A stretch of DNA of 28,737 bases from a virus: positions 1-28,737 of IMG/VR virus record IMGVR_UViG_3300032271_001622; one strand, written 5' to 3'. Below are positions 1 to 5,991 of the stretch, in pieces. Position numbers and translations under genes: made by a program. A model generated the notes under the pieces. The model was not told the origin of the DNA and did not search any database. It saw only the letters and a list, made by a program, of their open reading frames with translations. Numbering within the stretch: position 1 is the first letter of the stretch; each line of letters opens with the position of its first letter.

Positions 1-558
1 GTGCATGAACCCAGTGAATCTCACATGCAGCAAGCTGTGCAGCAATTGAAACTTGAACTTGAAAGCATATCACACGAACCCAATCCAGATCTTGGATACC
101 ATGCAATTGATGCTGTGATGCAACGCATTTGTAGCAGTTACCACTGCAGTGTACCACAGTTGCACGACAGCTTTGTTGATGCAGTGGGCATGACACCCGA
201 CGACTGGGCGGCCACACAATATTATTACATGAGCAACCAGCGTTCGGTGCATGACCAACCACAACAGTTGAACGAAGCCATGTATCACGGACGCAGGGTA
301 CAGCTGAACAAACCACAGCGCGGTGGCAAGAAAAAGTTTTTTGTGTATGTGCGAGATCCCAAGACCGGCAATATCAAGCGTGTGAGCTTTGGTGACAAAA
401 ACATGGAAATCAAACGAGACGATCCCCAGCGTCGAGCCAGTTATCGTGCCAGACATGGCTGCGGCACTGCTCGTGCCAGTGATCGAACCCGTGCTGAATA
501 TTGGAGCTGTAGAATGTGGGGTACCAAAAGTGTGTCCAACATTCTACGAGGCAAATAG
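1..558 (+). CDS. Modular phage protein of unknown function, 5'-partial
   Basis: The frame is open from the first base of the window, so the gene probably starts upstream and the GTG at position 1 need not be the true start. Two conserved-looking modules are visible. Around residues 35-70 there is a helical segment ending in a TPDDW-type motif (AIDAVMQRIC...LHDSFV...GMTPDDW). Residues 105-175 carry a basic, beta-rich domain (KKKFFVYVRDPKTG...VSFGDKNMEIKRDD) that ends in RARHGC and AEYWSCRMW. I recall both modules from T4-like marine phage proteins, mixed and matched with others, but I know of no proven function. The Cys and Trp residues near the C-terminus suggest a small folded or metal-binding unit, which is inference. 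It ends 3 bases before the nucleotidyltransferase gene, so the two are probably cotranscribed. Confidence 0.7.
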   Translation: MHEPSESHMQQAVQQLKLELESISHEPNPDLGYHAIDAVMQRICSSYHCSVPQLHDSFVDAVGMTPDDWAATQYYYMSNQRSVHDQPQQLNEAMYHGRRVQLNKPQRGGKKKFFVYVRDPKTGNIKRVSFGDKNMEIKRDDPQRRASYRARHGCGTARASDRTRAEYWSCRMWGTKSVSNILRGK

Positions 559-561
559 CAC

Positions 562-1164
562 ATGAAACTGCTGGATGTTATTTCAACAGATGCTGTTGGT
601 CACAATCCCACCACTGTGGCAGTGTTCCCAGGAAGATTTCAACCATTTCATCGCGGACATGCCATGGTATTTGAATACCTGCAGCATCAATATGGCGATC
701 ATGCATACATAGCAACCAGCAACACAATGGGACCCAACAGTCCATTTTCTTTTGATGAAAAGAAAGAATTGGCTGCAGCAGCAGGAGTCGATGCCAATCG
801 AATTGTGTACACCCGCAGGCCATATCAGCCACATGAACTGTTGCAGTATTATCAAGCTGGTCAGGACCGTTTGGTCATGGCACTCAGCTACAAAGATCAT
901 GACAGATTCAAATTCACTGCTGGATCATATTTTCAGCCCTGGCATGAAGACACTGCGATGTTGCCTTTCAACCAACATGCATACATCATGGCAGTGCCCA
1001 CTGTGGATTTCATGGTTGGTGGACAAGCGTTGCGGTCAGCAACTGCCATACGCAATTTTTATGCCATTGCCACAGATAGTCAACGCTGGCGCATAATCAA
1101 CGATCTTTATGGACATCGAGATCCCAAGATCAAACACTTGTTTGATCGCAAACTTGCAATCTAA
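562..1164 (+). CDS. NMNAT/cytidylyltransferase-fold nucleotidyltransferase
   Basis: This 200-residue protein has the HxGH nucleotidyltransferase signature in GRFQPFHRGH (about residues 24-33). It also has a C-terminal SATAIR segment resembling the ISSTxIR motif of nicotinamide-nucleotide adenylyltransferases. Members of the superfamily move an AMP or CMP group onto a small phosphorylated acceptor, and NadM/NadR-like members make NAD from NMN. The HxGH class is clear, but the acceptor cannot be read from sequence. The gene follows the previous one after 3 bases, with a GAGG about 10 bases before the ATG. The small membrane protein at 5689 has faint PnuC-like features, so a role in pyridine nucleotide salvage is possible but unproven. 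Confidence 0.85.
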   Translation: MKLLDVISTDAVGHNPTTVAVFPGRFQPFHRGHAMVFEYLQHQYGDHAYIATSNTMGPNSPFSFDEKKELAAAAGVDANRIVYTRRPYQPHELLQYYQAGQDRLVMALSYKDHDRFKFTAGSYFQPWHEDTAMLPFNQHAYIMAVPTVDFMVGGQALRSATAIRNFYAIATDSQRWRIINDLYGHRDPKIKHLFDRKLAI

Positions 1165-1180
1165 CTTTTGCATTGCACAC

Positions 1181-1188
1181 AATAAATA
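1181..1188 (+). promoter_or_regulatory. T4-type late promoter (AATAAATA)
   Basis: AATAAATACT lies in the gap between the nucleotidyltransferase and the next gene. It fits the T4 late consensus TATAAATA plus CT, which is read by host polymerase with phage sigma gp55. The start site would be near 1194, about 23 bases before the ATG at 1217. Similar boxes at 4357, 21694 and 23346 support the call. Confidence 0.6.
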
Positions 1189-1216
1189 CTCAAGCATATG
1201 ATACCAAGAGAATACC

Positions 1217-1561
1217 ATGACCAGCAATGCATACTCGATCACTTACGAATGGTCATTTCCGGCACTGGAAGTGAGACCAAATATTTTCAATTTTACCGAC
1301 TCAGTTTGTGCGGTACATTGGAACTTAGCCGGCACCGACACACTGGGCAACAGCGTGTTTAGCATGGGCACTGTGCCCATTCCAGATCCCACCAGTGCTA
1401 GTGATGCATTTATTCCCTACGAAAACTTAACCAAAGCCATAATCATTGAATGGGTCACCAATGAACTTGATGTGCCAGCTGTTGAACAAGATATTGTGTC
1501 GCGTATCAATAGCATCATTAATCCGACACAAGTGGTTCTAGCACCACCTTTCAGCCAATAG
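1217..1561 (+). CDS. Conserved small phage protein, unknown function
   Basis: The 114-residue product has a beta-rich N-terminal half (YSITYEWSFPALEV...VCAVHWNLAGTD) and a C-terminal helix-rich part (FIPYENLTKAIIIEWVTNEL, then a segment ending INPTQVVLAPPFSQ). The pattern resembles small proteins I recall from T4-like marine phages, but I cannot name a function. A late-type promoter box immediately upstream suggests late expression and perhaps a virion or assembly role, which is inference from position. The Shine-Dalgarno sequence is weak (AAGAGA). The next gene starts 11 bases after its stop. Confidence 0.7.
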   Translation: MTSNAYSITYEWSFPALEVRPNIFNFTDSVCAVHWNLAGTDTLGNSVFSMGTVPIPDPTSASDAFIPYENLTKAIIIEWVTNELDVPAVEQDIVSRINSIINPTQVVLAPPFSQ

Positions 1562-1572
1562 GTAGCACACAT

Positions 1573-3663
1573 ATGGCACGCAGGCTTGATGAAATGTTGC
1601 GCAAGGTACACGGCAAATGGGCCTTGGTCAGTCGTCGTGATCCAAGCCGTGTGCTGCAATACTATCATGGACTGCATGATCAAAAACCCAGTGCAGCATG
1701 GGCTAGCAAAGTGGAAAGGCGGGTACATGCTGCACAGGCTCAAGGTAGATCTCAACTGAACGAATTGTTTGATAAACCCTTGCCAGTCAAATGGCACAGT
1801 ATTAGAAACGGTCAACGAGGAGATTTTGTACTAACTGTTACTGATCCCAGCACTGGCAAAGAAACAGTTCATGATTATGAACTGGAAATTTACTACAGTG
1901 ATGAATATAACATAGATCAAAACATAATAATTTCTCCAACACGCATGAACAGCTTTATCAGGCAACATAAAAAACAAGGTCTAATAGTAAGTTTTAGTCG
2001 TTGGATAAATGATAATCATAACGAGTATGATCTAACTGGTGATCTAGGGCCTGCGGCTGCTCAAGTATTGGCCACAGTGATTCACCATGTGGTCAGGTTT
2101 GTTAAAGATACAAATACCACCTGGATTACATTTACCGGCAGCGGTGAAAGCAGGCGCAAACTTTATCAATTACTAGCCAAAAGAGTGTCTGCTCAAATGG
2201 GTTGGGTCAGTAGACAATGTAGAATAGGCGACAGCGACACTGCTCAATTCATGGCATGGACGCCTGCACTTGATCATGAGTATTGGCAGGGATGTCATCC
2301 AATCGTTCAACCCATACCGGGTACTGCTCAATTTGAATCTCATGTGCATGTGGAGGAATCCATAAACACTGCCTATCCCTGGACCTGGCAGTATCAAGAA
2401 CCGCGCATGTACACTGCCAACTTCACCACAAGAGACAATGACACGATCGAATTCAAAGCCTATCGTGATCTATTGGGTACCAACAGATCATGGGAAATAT
2501 ATTTTGATGCCAATAGATCATATGAGCTTACCAAACGCAACGATGCTCGTCGCATACTGGCCACCATAGTGGACATCATGCTGGACTTGGTTCGTCAGAC
2601 CAATATTGATATCATGTATTTCACTGCCATGGAACCCAATCGTTTTCGAGTATATCATCAATTGGCTAAAAAATTCAGCAATAGAACAGACTATCAGGTC
2701 ATCACTGAAAGAAAACTTTTGCGCAAAATTGATCCTACCCTGGCCAGCGAAGGTGTTATTGCTGTGTGTAAACCTGCAGTGTTGCAGTCTATTGGCACAG
2801 TGATGGAATCATTTGACTCCACATACAGCTGGCAGTGGACTCAGCAGGAAGTATATTGTTGGAAAACTGAGTTCACCACACGCAATCATGACGTCATACG
2901 TTTCATGGCATTTGACGAAACCCACTATGGAATGCCCAACACCTGGAGTATTGAATTTAAATCCAATGGTGCATACGAACTCACTCACATGCATGACATT
3001 CAAGTCTTGAGCACCATTATCAGCATTGCGAGAAGTTTTGTTCAAGCCAAAACACCAGAATTGTTGGTGTTCACTGCCACGCATCGACGCATCAAGCTGT
3101 ACATGCGAATAATCGATCGATTGATAAATGATTTTGAATATGTGCAGGTGCACGACCGACACATATTGAAACATCTGCAGCTTGATGACCAAAGCACTGT
3201 GGTGTTGGCACATGAACCTGTTTATCGTCAACTGCTGGACACTGTGGCATTGCTGGAATCCAGAGAACACACACATGAATGGCATTGGGCCAGCAGTGCT
3301 GAAAAAAACTTAGTTGCAGAGTTTTGCACAGAGGATCATGGCACAGTACAAGTGCACTTTGATCGCACCATTGAATTGCGCGACGGTGTCAATGTGCCCA
3401 CATGGCGCATCAATTTTTTAAGAGACGGTCATCAACACATTGCATCAAGAGGCAATGCTGCAATCATGTTTGACACCATCAGCAGCATACTGGATGCATT
3501 TGTTGGCAGATTTGAACATGCACCCATGCATTTGGCATTTGTAGCATACGAGCCTGCCAAGCGAGAATTGTATCGACAACTTGTTGAAACATTTGCAGAA
3601 AATAATGGATATTCTATAGAAATAGCCGGTGCGCATCAATTTAATCTTGACCAGCAGGATTGA
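1573..3663 (+). CDS. Large protein with four tandem ~150-residue repeats, unknown function
   Basis: This 696-residue protein starts with a basic module (KWALVSRRDPSRVLQYYHG, about residues 15-33) and is then built almost entirely from repeats. Three clear copies begin at residues 268 (YPWTWQY), 418 (YSWQWTQ) and 568 (HEWHWAS), exactly 150 residues apart. A more diverged copy covers about residues 70-265. Each copy has a W-x-W start, a beta-rich section, a helix with a DLTG, YELT or YELTH-like entry, then a strand and helix of the form FTA-x(2,3)-R-x(2,3)-LY-x2-L. The first copy uses noticeably more A/T-rich codons (1860-2030) than the others. The unit faintly resembles acetyltransferase-like phage proteins, but I see no catalytic signature and assign no function. 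It overlaps the promoter of the HAD gene. Confidence 0.75.
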   Translation: MARRLDEMLRKVHGKWALVSRRDPSRVLQYYHGLHDQKPSAAWASKVERRVHAAQAQGRSQLNELFDKPLPVKWHSIRNGQRGDFVLTVTDPSTGKETVHDYELEIYYSDEYNIDQNIIISPTRMNSFIRQHKKQGLIVSFSRWINDNHNEYDLTGDLGPAAAQVLATVIHHVVRFVKDTNTTWITFTGSGESRRKLYQLLAKRVSAQMGWVSRQCRIGDSDTAQFMAWTPALDHEYWQGCHPIVQPIPGTAQFESHVHVEESINTAYPWTWQYQEPRMYTANFTTRDNDTIEFKAYRDLLGTNRSWEIYFDANRSYELTKRNDARRILATIVDIMLDLVRQTNIDIMYFTAMEPNRFRVYHQLAKKFSNRTDYQVITERKLLRKIDPTLASEGVIAVCKPAVLQSIGTVMESFDSTYSWQWTQQEVYCWKTEFTTRNHDVIRFMAFDETHYGMPNTWSIEFKSNGAYELTHMHDIQVLSTIISIARSFVQAKTPELLVFTATHRRIKLYMRIIDRLINDFEYVQVHDRHILKHLQLDDQSTVVLAHEPVYRQLLDTVALLESREHTHEWHWASSAEKNLVAEFCTEDHGTVQVHFDRTIELRDGVNVPTWRINFLRDGHQHIASRGNAAIMFDTISSILDAFVGRFEHAPMHLAFVAYEPAKRELYRQLVETFAENNGYSIEIAGAHQFNLDQQD

Positions 3664-3689
3664 CAACCACATGCGGTGTATGCTATTGT
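3660..3689 (+). promoter_or_regulatory. Sigma70-type promoter, extended -10, before HAD gene
   Basis: TTGACA (3660-3665), an 18-base spacer and TATTGT (3684-3689) preceded by TGC form a host-type promoter with an extended -10. The expected start site is about 3696, which is the A of the ATG of the next gene, so its transcript may be leaderless. Confidence 0.5.
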
Positions 3690-3695
3690 ATACAC

Positions 3696-4358
3696 ATGCT
3701 CGAATTAGAAAACCAGATCATAAGCTACACAGTTGAACCAGAACTTCTGGACGATCATGTGGATTTCACACATGGCGGACTGACCATGTTTGACATGGAT
3801 GACACCCTTGTTACCAGTCAGGCACACATATTGGTTGTGGACAAGCAGGGACAACTGCTGCAGAGACTGCACAGCACCAACTATCGCAGTTATCAACTGC
3901 AGCCGGGCGAACGATTTTCATATGAAGAATTTTCCAGCAGTGAAGTGTTCAAGGCCACCAGCCAACCCATTGAGCGCATGGTGTCTCGTGCATGTGAAAT
4001 ACTGCATCACATTGCACATCGTCCCCGGAGTCAAGTGATAATACTGACTGCTCGCAGTGACTTTGACAATAACCTTGTGTTTTTGCAAAGCTTGGCTGCA
4101 CATGGCATTGACACCAACAAGATTCATGTGGAGTTTGCTGGCAACCTCACTTGTCCAGCCCCTGAAGCCAAGGCACGCATCACATCCAGATATCTCAACA
4201 GTGGCAAGTTTGATCGTGTGCGATTGATCGATGATCATGTGGACAATCTTGTGGCATTTCTCCGGCTACAACCACTGTATCCACATGTGCGGTTTTCAGC
4301 ATATCTTGTGCTGGGTGATGGAGACATACAGCCGTATGGCATCACTGCTGACATCTAA
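3696..4358 (+). CDS. HAD-superfamily phosphatase-like protein
   Basis: This 220-residue protein has HAD motif I in MFDMDDTLV (about residues 31-39), motif II in IILTARSDF, a lysine in EAKARI and motif IV in RLIDDHVDN. These are the elements needed for aspartate-nucleophile phosphate hydrolysis. Substrates in the superfamily range from nucleotides to polynucleotide 3'-phosphates, and T4 Pnkp has a HAD domain, but no kinase domain is present here. I prefer the ATG at 3696 over a TTG at 3660, because the TTG lies inside the -35 box. An ATG at 3786, immediately before motif I, is a further alternative and would remove about 30 residues. The stop overlaps the late promoter of the next gene. Confidence 0.8.
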   Translation: MLELENQIISYTVEPELLDDHVDFTHGGLTMFDMDDTLVTSQAHILVVDKQGQLLQRLHSTNYRSYQLQPGERFSYEEFSSSEVFKATSQPIERMVSRACEILHHIAHRPRSQVIILTARSDFDNNLVFLQSLAAHGIDTNKIHVEFAGNLTCPAPEAKARITSRYLNSGKFDRVRLIDDHVDNLVAFLRLQPLYPHVRFSAYLVLGDGDIQPYGITADI

Positions 4359-4364
4359 TAAATA
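4357..4364 (+). promoter_or_regulatory. T4-type late promoter (AATAAATA)
   Basis: AATAAATA overlaps the stop codon of the HAD gene. The start site would be near 4370, about 25 bases before the ATG at 4395. It is the same kind of box as at 1181, 21694 and 23346. Confidence 0.55.
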
Positions 4365-4394
4365 TGCAGTAACTAACTCACCTGTACCAGTCTC

Positions 4395-5333
4395 ATGCTC
4401 ATCACAATTGGCAATTTATATGATAGATTTTTCAGCGTAAGTGGCATTTCCACATCAACAGATGCTGCAGTATGGAGTACAGCAGTTGAAGGACCGTTTG
4501 CTCCCTATGTGCGGGCTGCTAGCCTGGCTGGAGTTCAAGGGCTGTATGCAGCAGGCAGCAGTGTGGGCACTGCTGCAGTCAGCAACGACCTGCACACATG
4601 GCGCACAGGCACAATTGCCAGTGATGGGAATTTCATTGCCAACAGCATGGTTCGAGCAAATGGTATATTTCTAGCAGCTGGCATGCACAAATATACCATG
4701 CCCAATGGTCCCTATCGGTCCTTGGATGAAGCAGCTGAAATATACTTGAGTGAGTCGGCAGAACCCAACACATGGCGCTTGGTGTTCAGCGAATTCATCA
4801 CCAACAGTGTGTTTTATAACATACACTACACCAACGGCATGTGGATAGCTGTGGGACAAGCAAATGGTGTGGGTATCATACACTACAGTTTGGACAATGC
4901 ATACTCTTGGGTGCGAGTCACAGTGCCTGCGGATATCACTGTGATCACCGATGTTGCAGTGTACAACGGTGTGTACTATTTCAGTGCCAATGGCCTGATA
5001 CTGTATACCAATGATTTGGTATCACCCACATGGCAACGCAGCAGTCAGCTGGATCAAGATCGCAACAACACCATCACTGCAATTGCCAGCAATGGCCTGG
5101 GACAATTGGTGGCAACCAACAGTCATGGCATCTACAGCAGTCAGGATCTCTTGACCTGGAGCAGCTATCCATTTCGAGGCTATAACTTCAAAAGTCCAAT
5201 CTATTACCGCAATACATGGACAGTGGGCTGCTATACCAATCTCAGTGAGTACACCTATTTCCGCAGTATAGATTCTATCAACTGGACTGGCGGCAACAAC
5301 GGCATACACGATCAAGCATTTCTTGTGGTCTAG
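4395..5333 (+). CDS. Beta-propeller-like protein with Asp-box-type repeats, probable virion protein
   Basis: The 312-residue protein is almost all beta strands. It repeats an S-x-D-x(2,4)-W pattern: STDAAVW, SNDLHTW, SLDNAYSW, TNDLVSPTW, SQDLLTW and SIDSINW. Between them are NG-I/M-W/F-x-A-x-G-type turns (NGIFLAAG, NGMWIAVG, NTWTVGC). This resembles the Asp-box (BNR/sialidase-like) propeller blades seen in phage adhesins and other surface proteins. No enzyme active site is evident. A late-type promoter stands directly upstream and the Shine-Dalgarno is poor. A structural or host-binding role on the virion is likely but inferred. A hairpin after the stop may end the transcript. Confidence 0.7.
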   Translation: MLITIGNLYDRFFSVSGISTSTDAAVWSTAVEGPFAPYVRAASLAGVQGLYAAGSSVGTAAVSNDLHTWRTGTIASDGNFIANSMVRANGIFLAAGMHKYTMPNGPYRSLDEAAEIYLSESAEPNTWRLVFSEFITNSVFYNIHYTNGMWIAVGQANGVGIIHYSLDNAYSWVRVTVPADITVITDVAVYNGVYYFSANGLILYTNDLVSPTWQRSSQLDQDRNNTITAIASNGLGQLVATNSHGIYSSQDLLTWSSYPFRGYNFKSPIYYRNTWTVGCYTNLSEYTYFRSIDSINWTGGNNGIHDQAFLVV

Positions 5334-5343
5334 CAAGAGCAAA

Positions 5344-5373
5344 TTGACTTTGCCTCCTGGTGGGTGGCATATT
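5344..5373 (+). promoter_or_regulatory. Possible sigma70-type promoter before dsbA-like gene
   Basis: TTGACT (5344-5349), 18 bases and CATATT (5368-5373) give a fair match. It overlaps a predicted hairpin, so either reading could be wrong. Confidence 0.3.
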
Positions 5374-5376
5374 TTG
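5351..5376 (+). terminator. Possible intrinsic terminator after the beta-propeller gene
   Basis: TGCCTCC (5351-5357) and GGTGGCA (5363-5369) pair with one T-T mismatch around a TGGTG loop, followed by TATTTTG. It sits 18 bases after the stop of a putatively late gene. The U-tract is short, so efficiency is uncertain. Confidence 0.35.
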
Positions 5377-5408
5377 TTACAGCTAGTATTTTTAATAGGA
5401 AAAACACC

Positions 5409-5684
5409 ATGTCCATAAATTCGTTAAATGCAGACGATCGAGCTCGTCTCAAGAACTTGATTGACAGTGCAATCACTGCCATGCACGATGTTGCGGCCAT
5501 CAAGGAAGGCCTCAAAGAAACAGTCACTGCAGTGAGTGAAGAACTGGAAATTGACAAAAAGGTTCTAAACAAGGCCATTCGCATTGCATTCAAGCTGAGC
5601 CAAAATCAAAACGACTTGGAATCAGCCAGACAAGAACTTGACAATGCCGAGCAGGTGCTGCTGGGTGCAGGACAAAAGATATAG
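5409..5684 (+). CDS. dsbA: DsbA-like double-stranded DNA-binding protein
   Basis: The 91-residue product matches T4 DsbA (89 residues) in length and layout. It is an all-helical protein whose centre reads IKEGLKETVTAVSEELEIDKKVLNKAIRIAF, the counterpart of the T4 IKDIRIRAKDELGVDGKMFNRLL region. T4 DsbA binds double-stranded DNA and is linked to late transcription. The start at 5409 has a good AGGA upstream, and earlier in-frame codons are unlikely. It heads the replication block and lies 4 bases before a small membrane protein gene. Similarity is by pattern only, because the family is short and diverges fast. Confidence 0.65.
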   Translation: MSINSLNADDRARLKNLIDSAITAMHDVAAIKEGLKETVTAVSEELEIDKKVLNKAIRIAFKLSQNQNDLESARQELDNAEQVLLGAGQKI

Positions 5685-5688
5685 CCGC

Positions 5689-5961
5689 ATGTTGCAAAAC
5701 ATAATCAGCGGCTGGGTGCATGACTGGCGCTGTCACCGAGTGCAATTCATACTGGAAATCACAGGTACCTTGTGCTCAATGACAGCCAGTCTCATGCTGG
5801 CTGCCACATCAATCAACATCATGATAATTTTTTCCACATGGTTGGTGGGCAGCACAGCATTGGCAGTGTCAAATCACATGAGAAAAAGCTACTGGATGTT
5901 TTTGCTCATGAGCTTTTATACTGTGATCAACATTGTTGGTCTTTATAATCACTTGCACTAA
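5689..5961 (+). CDS. Small membrane protein, faintly PnuC-like
   Basis: The 90-residue protein has three hydrophobic segments: about residues 18-38 (QFILEITGTLCSMTASLML), 40-58 (NIMIIFSTWLVGSTALAV) and 68-86 (YWMFLLMSFYTVINIVGLY). The order E-x-x-G-T near the start, W-L-x-G-S in the middle and FYTVINIVGLY at the end recalls short PnuC-type nicotinamide riboside transporter fragments in phages. The protein is much shorter than full PnuC (about 200 residues or more), so transport is speculative. It would sit in the inner membrane. It follows dsbA by 4 bases and ends 30 bases before the polymerase gene. Confidence 0.65.
   Translation: MLQNIISGWVHDWRCHRVQFILEITGTLCSMTASLMLAATSINIMIIFSTWLVGSTALAVSNHMRKSYWMFLLMSFYTVINIVGLYNHLH
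5944..5949 (+). promoter_or_regulatory. Possible -10 box before DNA polymerase
   Basis: A perfect TATAAT lies inside the end of the membrane protein gene, about 43 bases before the polymerase start. The -35 region 17 bases upstream (CTGTGA) is a poor match, so an activator-dependent middle promoter is possible. Confidence 0.3.
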
Positions 5962-5991
5962 AATACACATATACCAGTTGGAGATACTGTA

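Noticed and set aside
3660-3695. TTG start giving 12 more residues to the HAD protein
   Set aside because: The TTG is part of a TTGACA -35 box, and the added residues (rich in Cys and Thr) match nothing in HAD proteins.
5364-5408. Upstream extension of the DsbA-like protein
   Set aside because: The extension would run through the hairpin region, and the good AGGA site favours the ATG at 5409.
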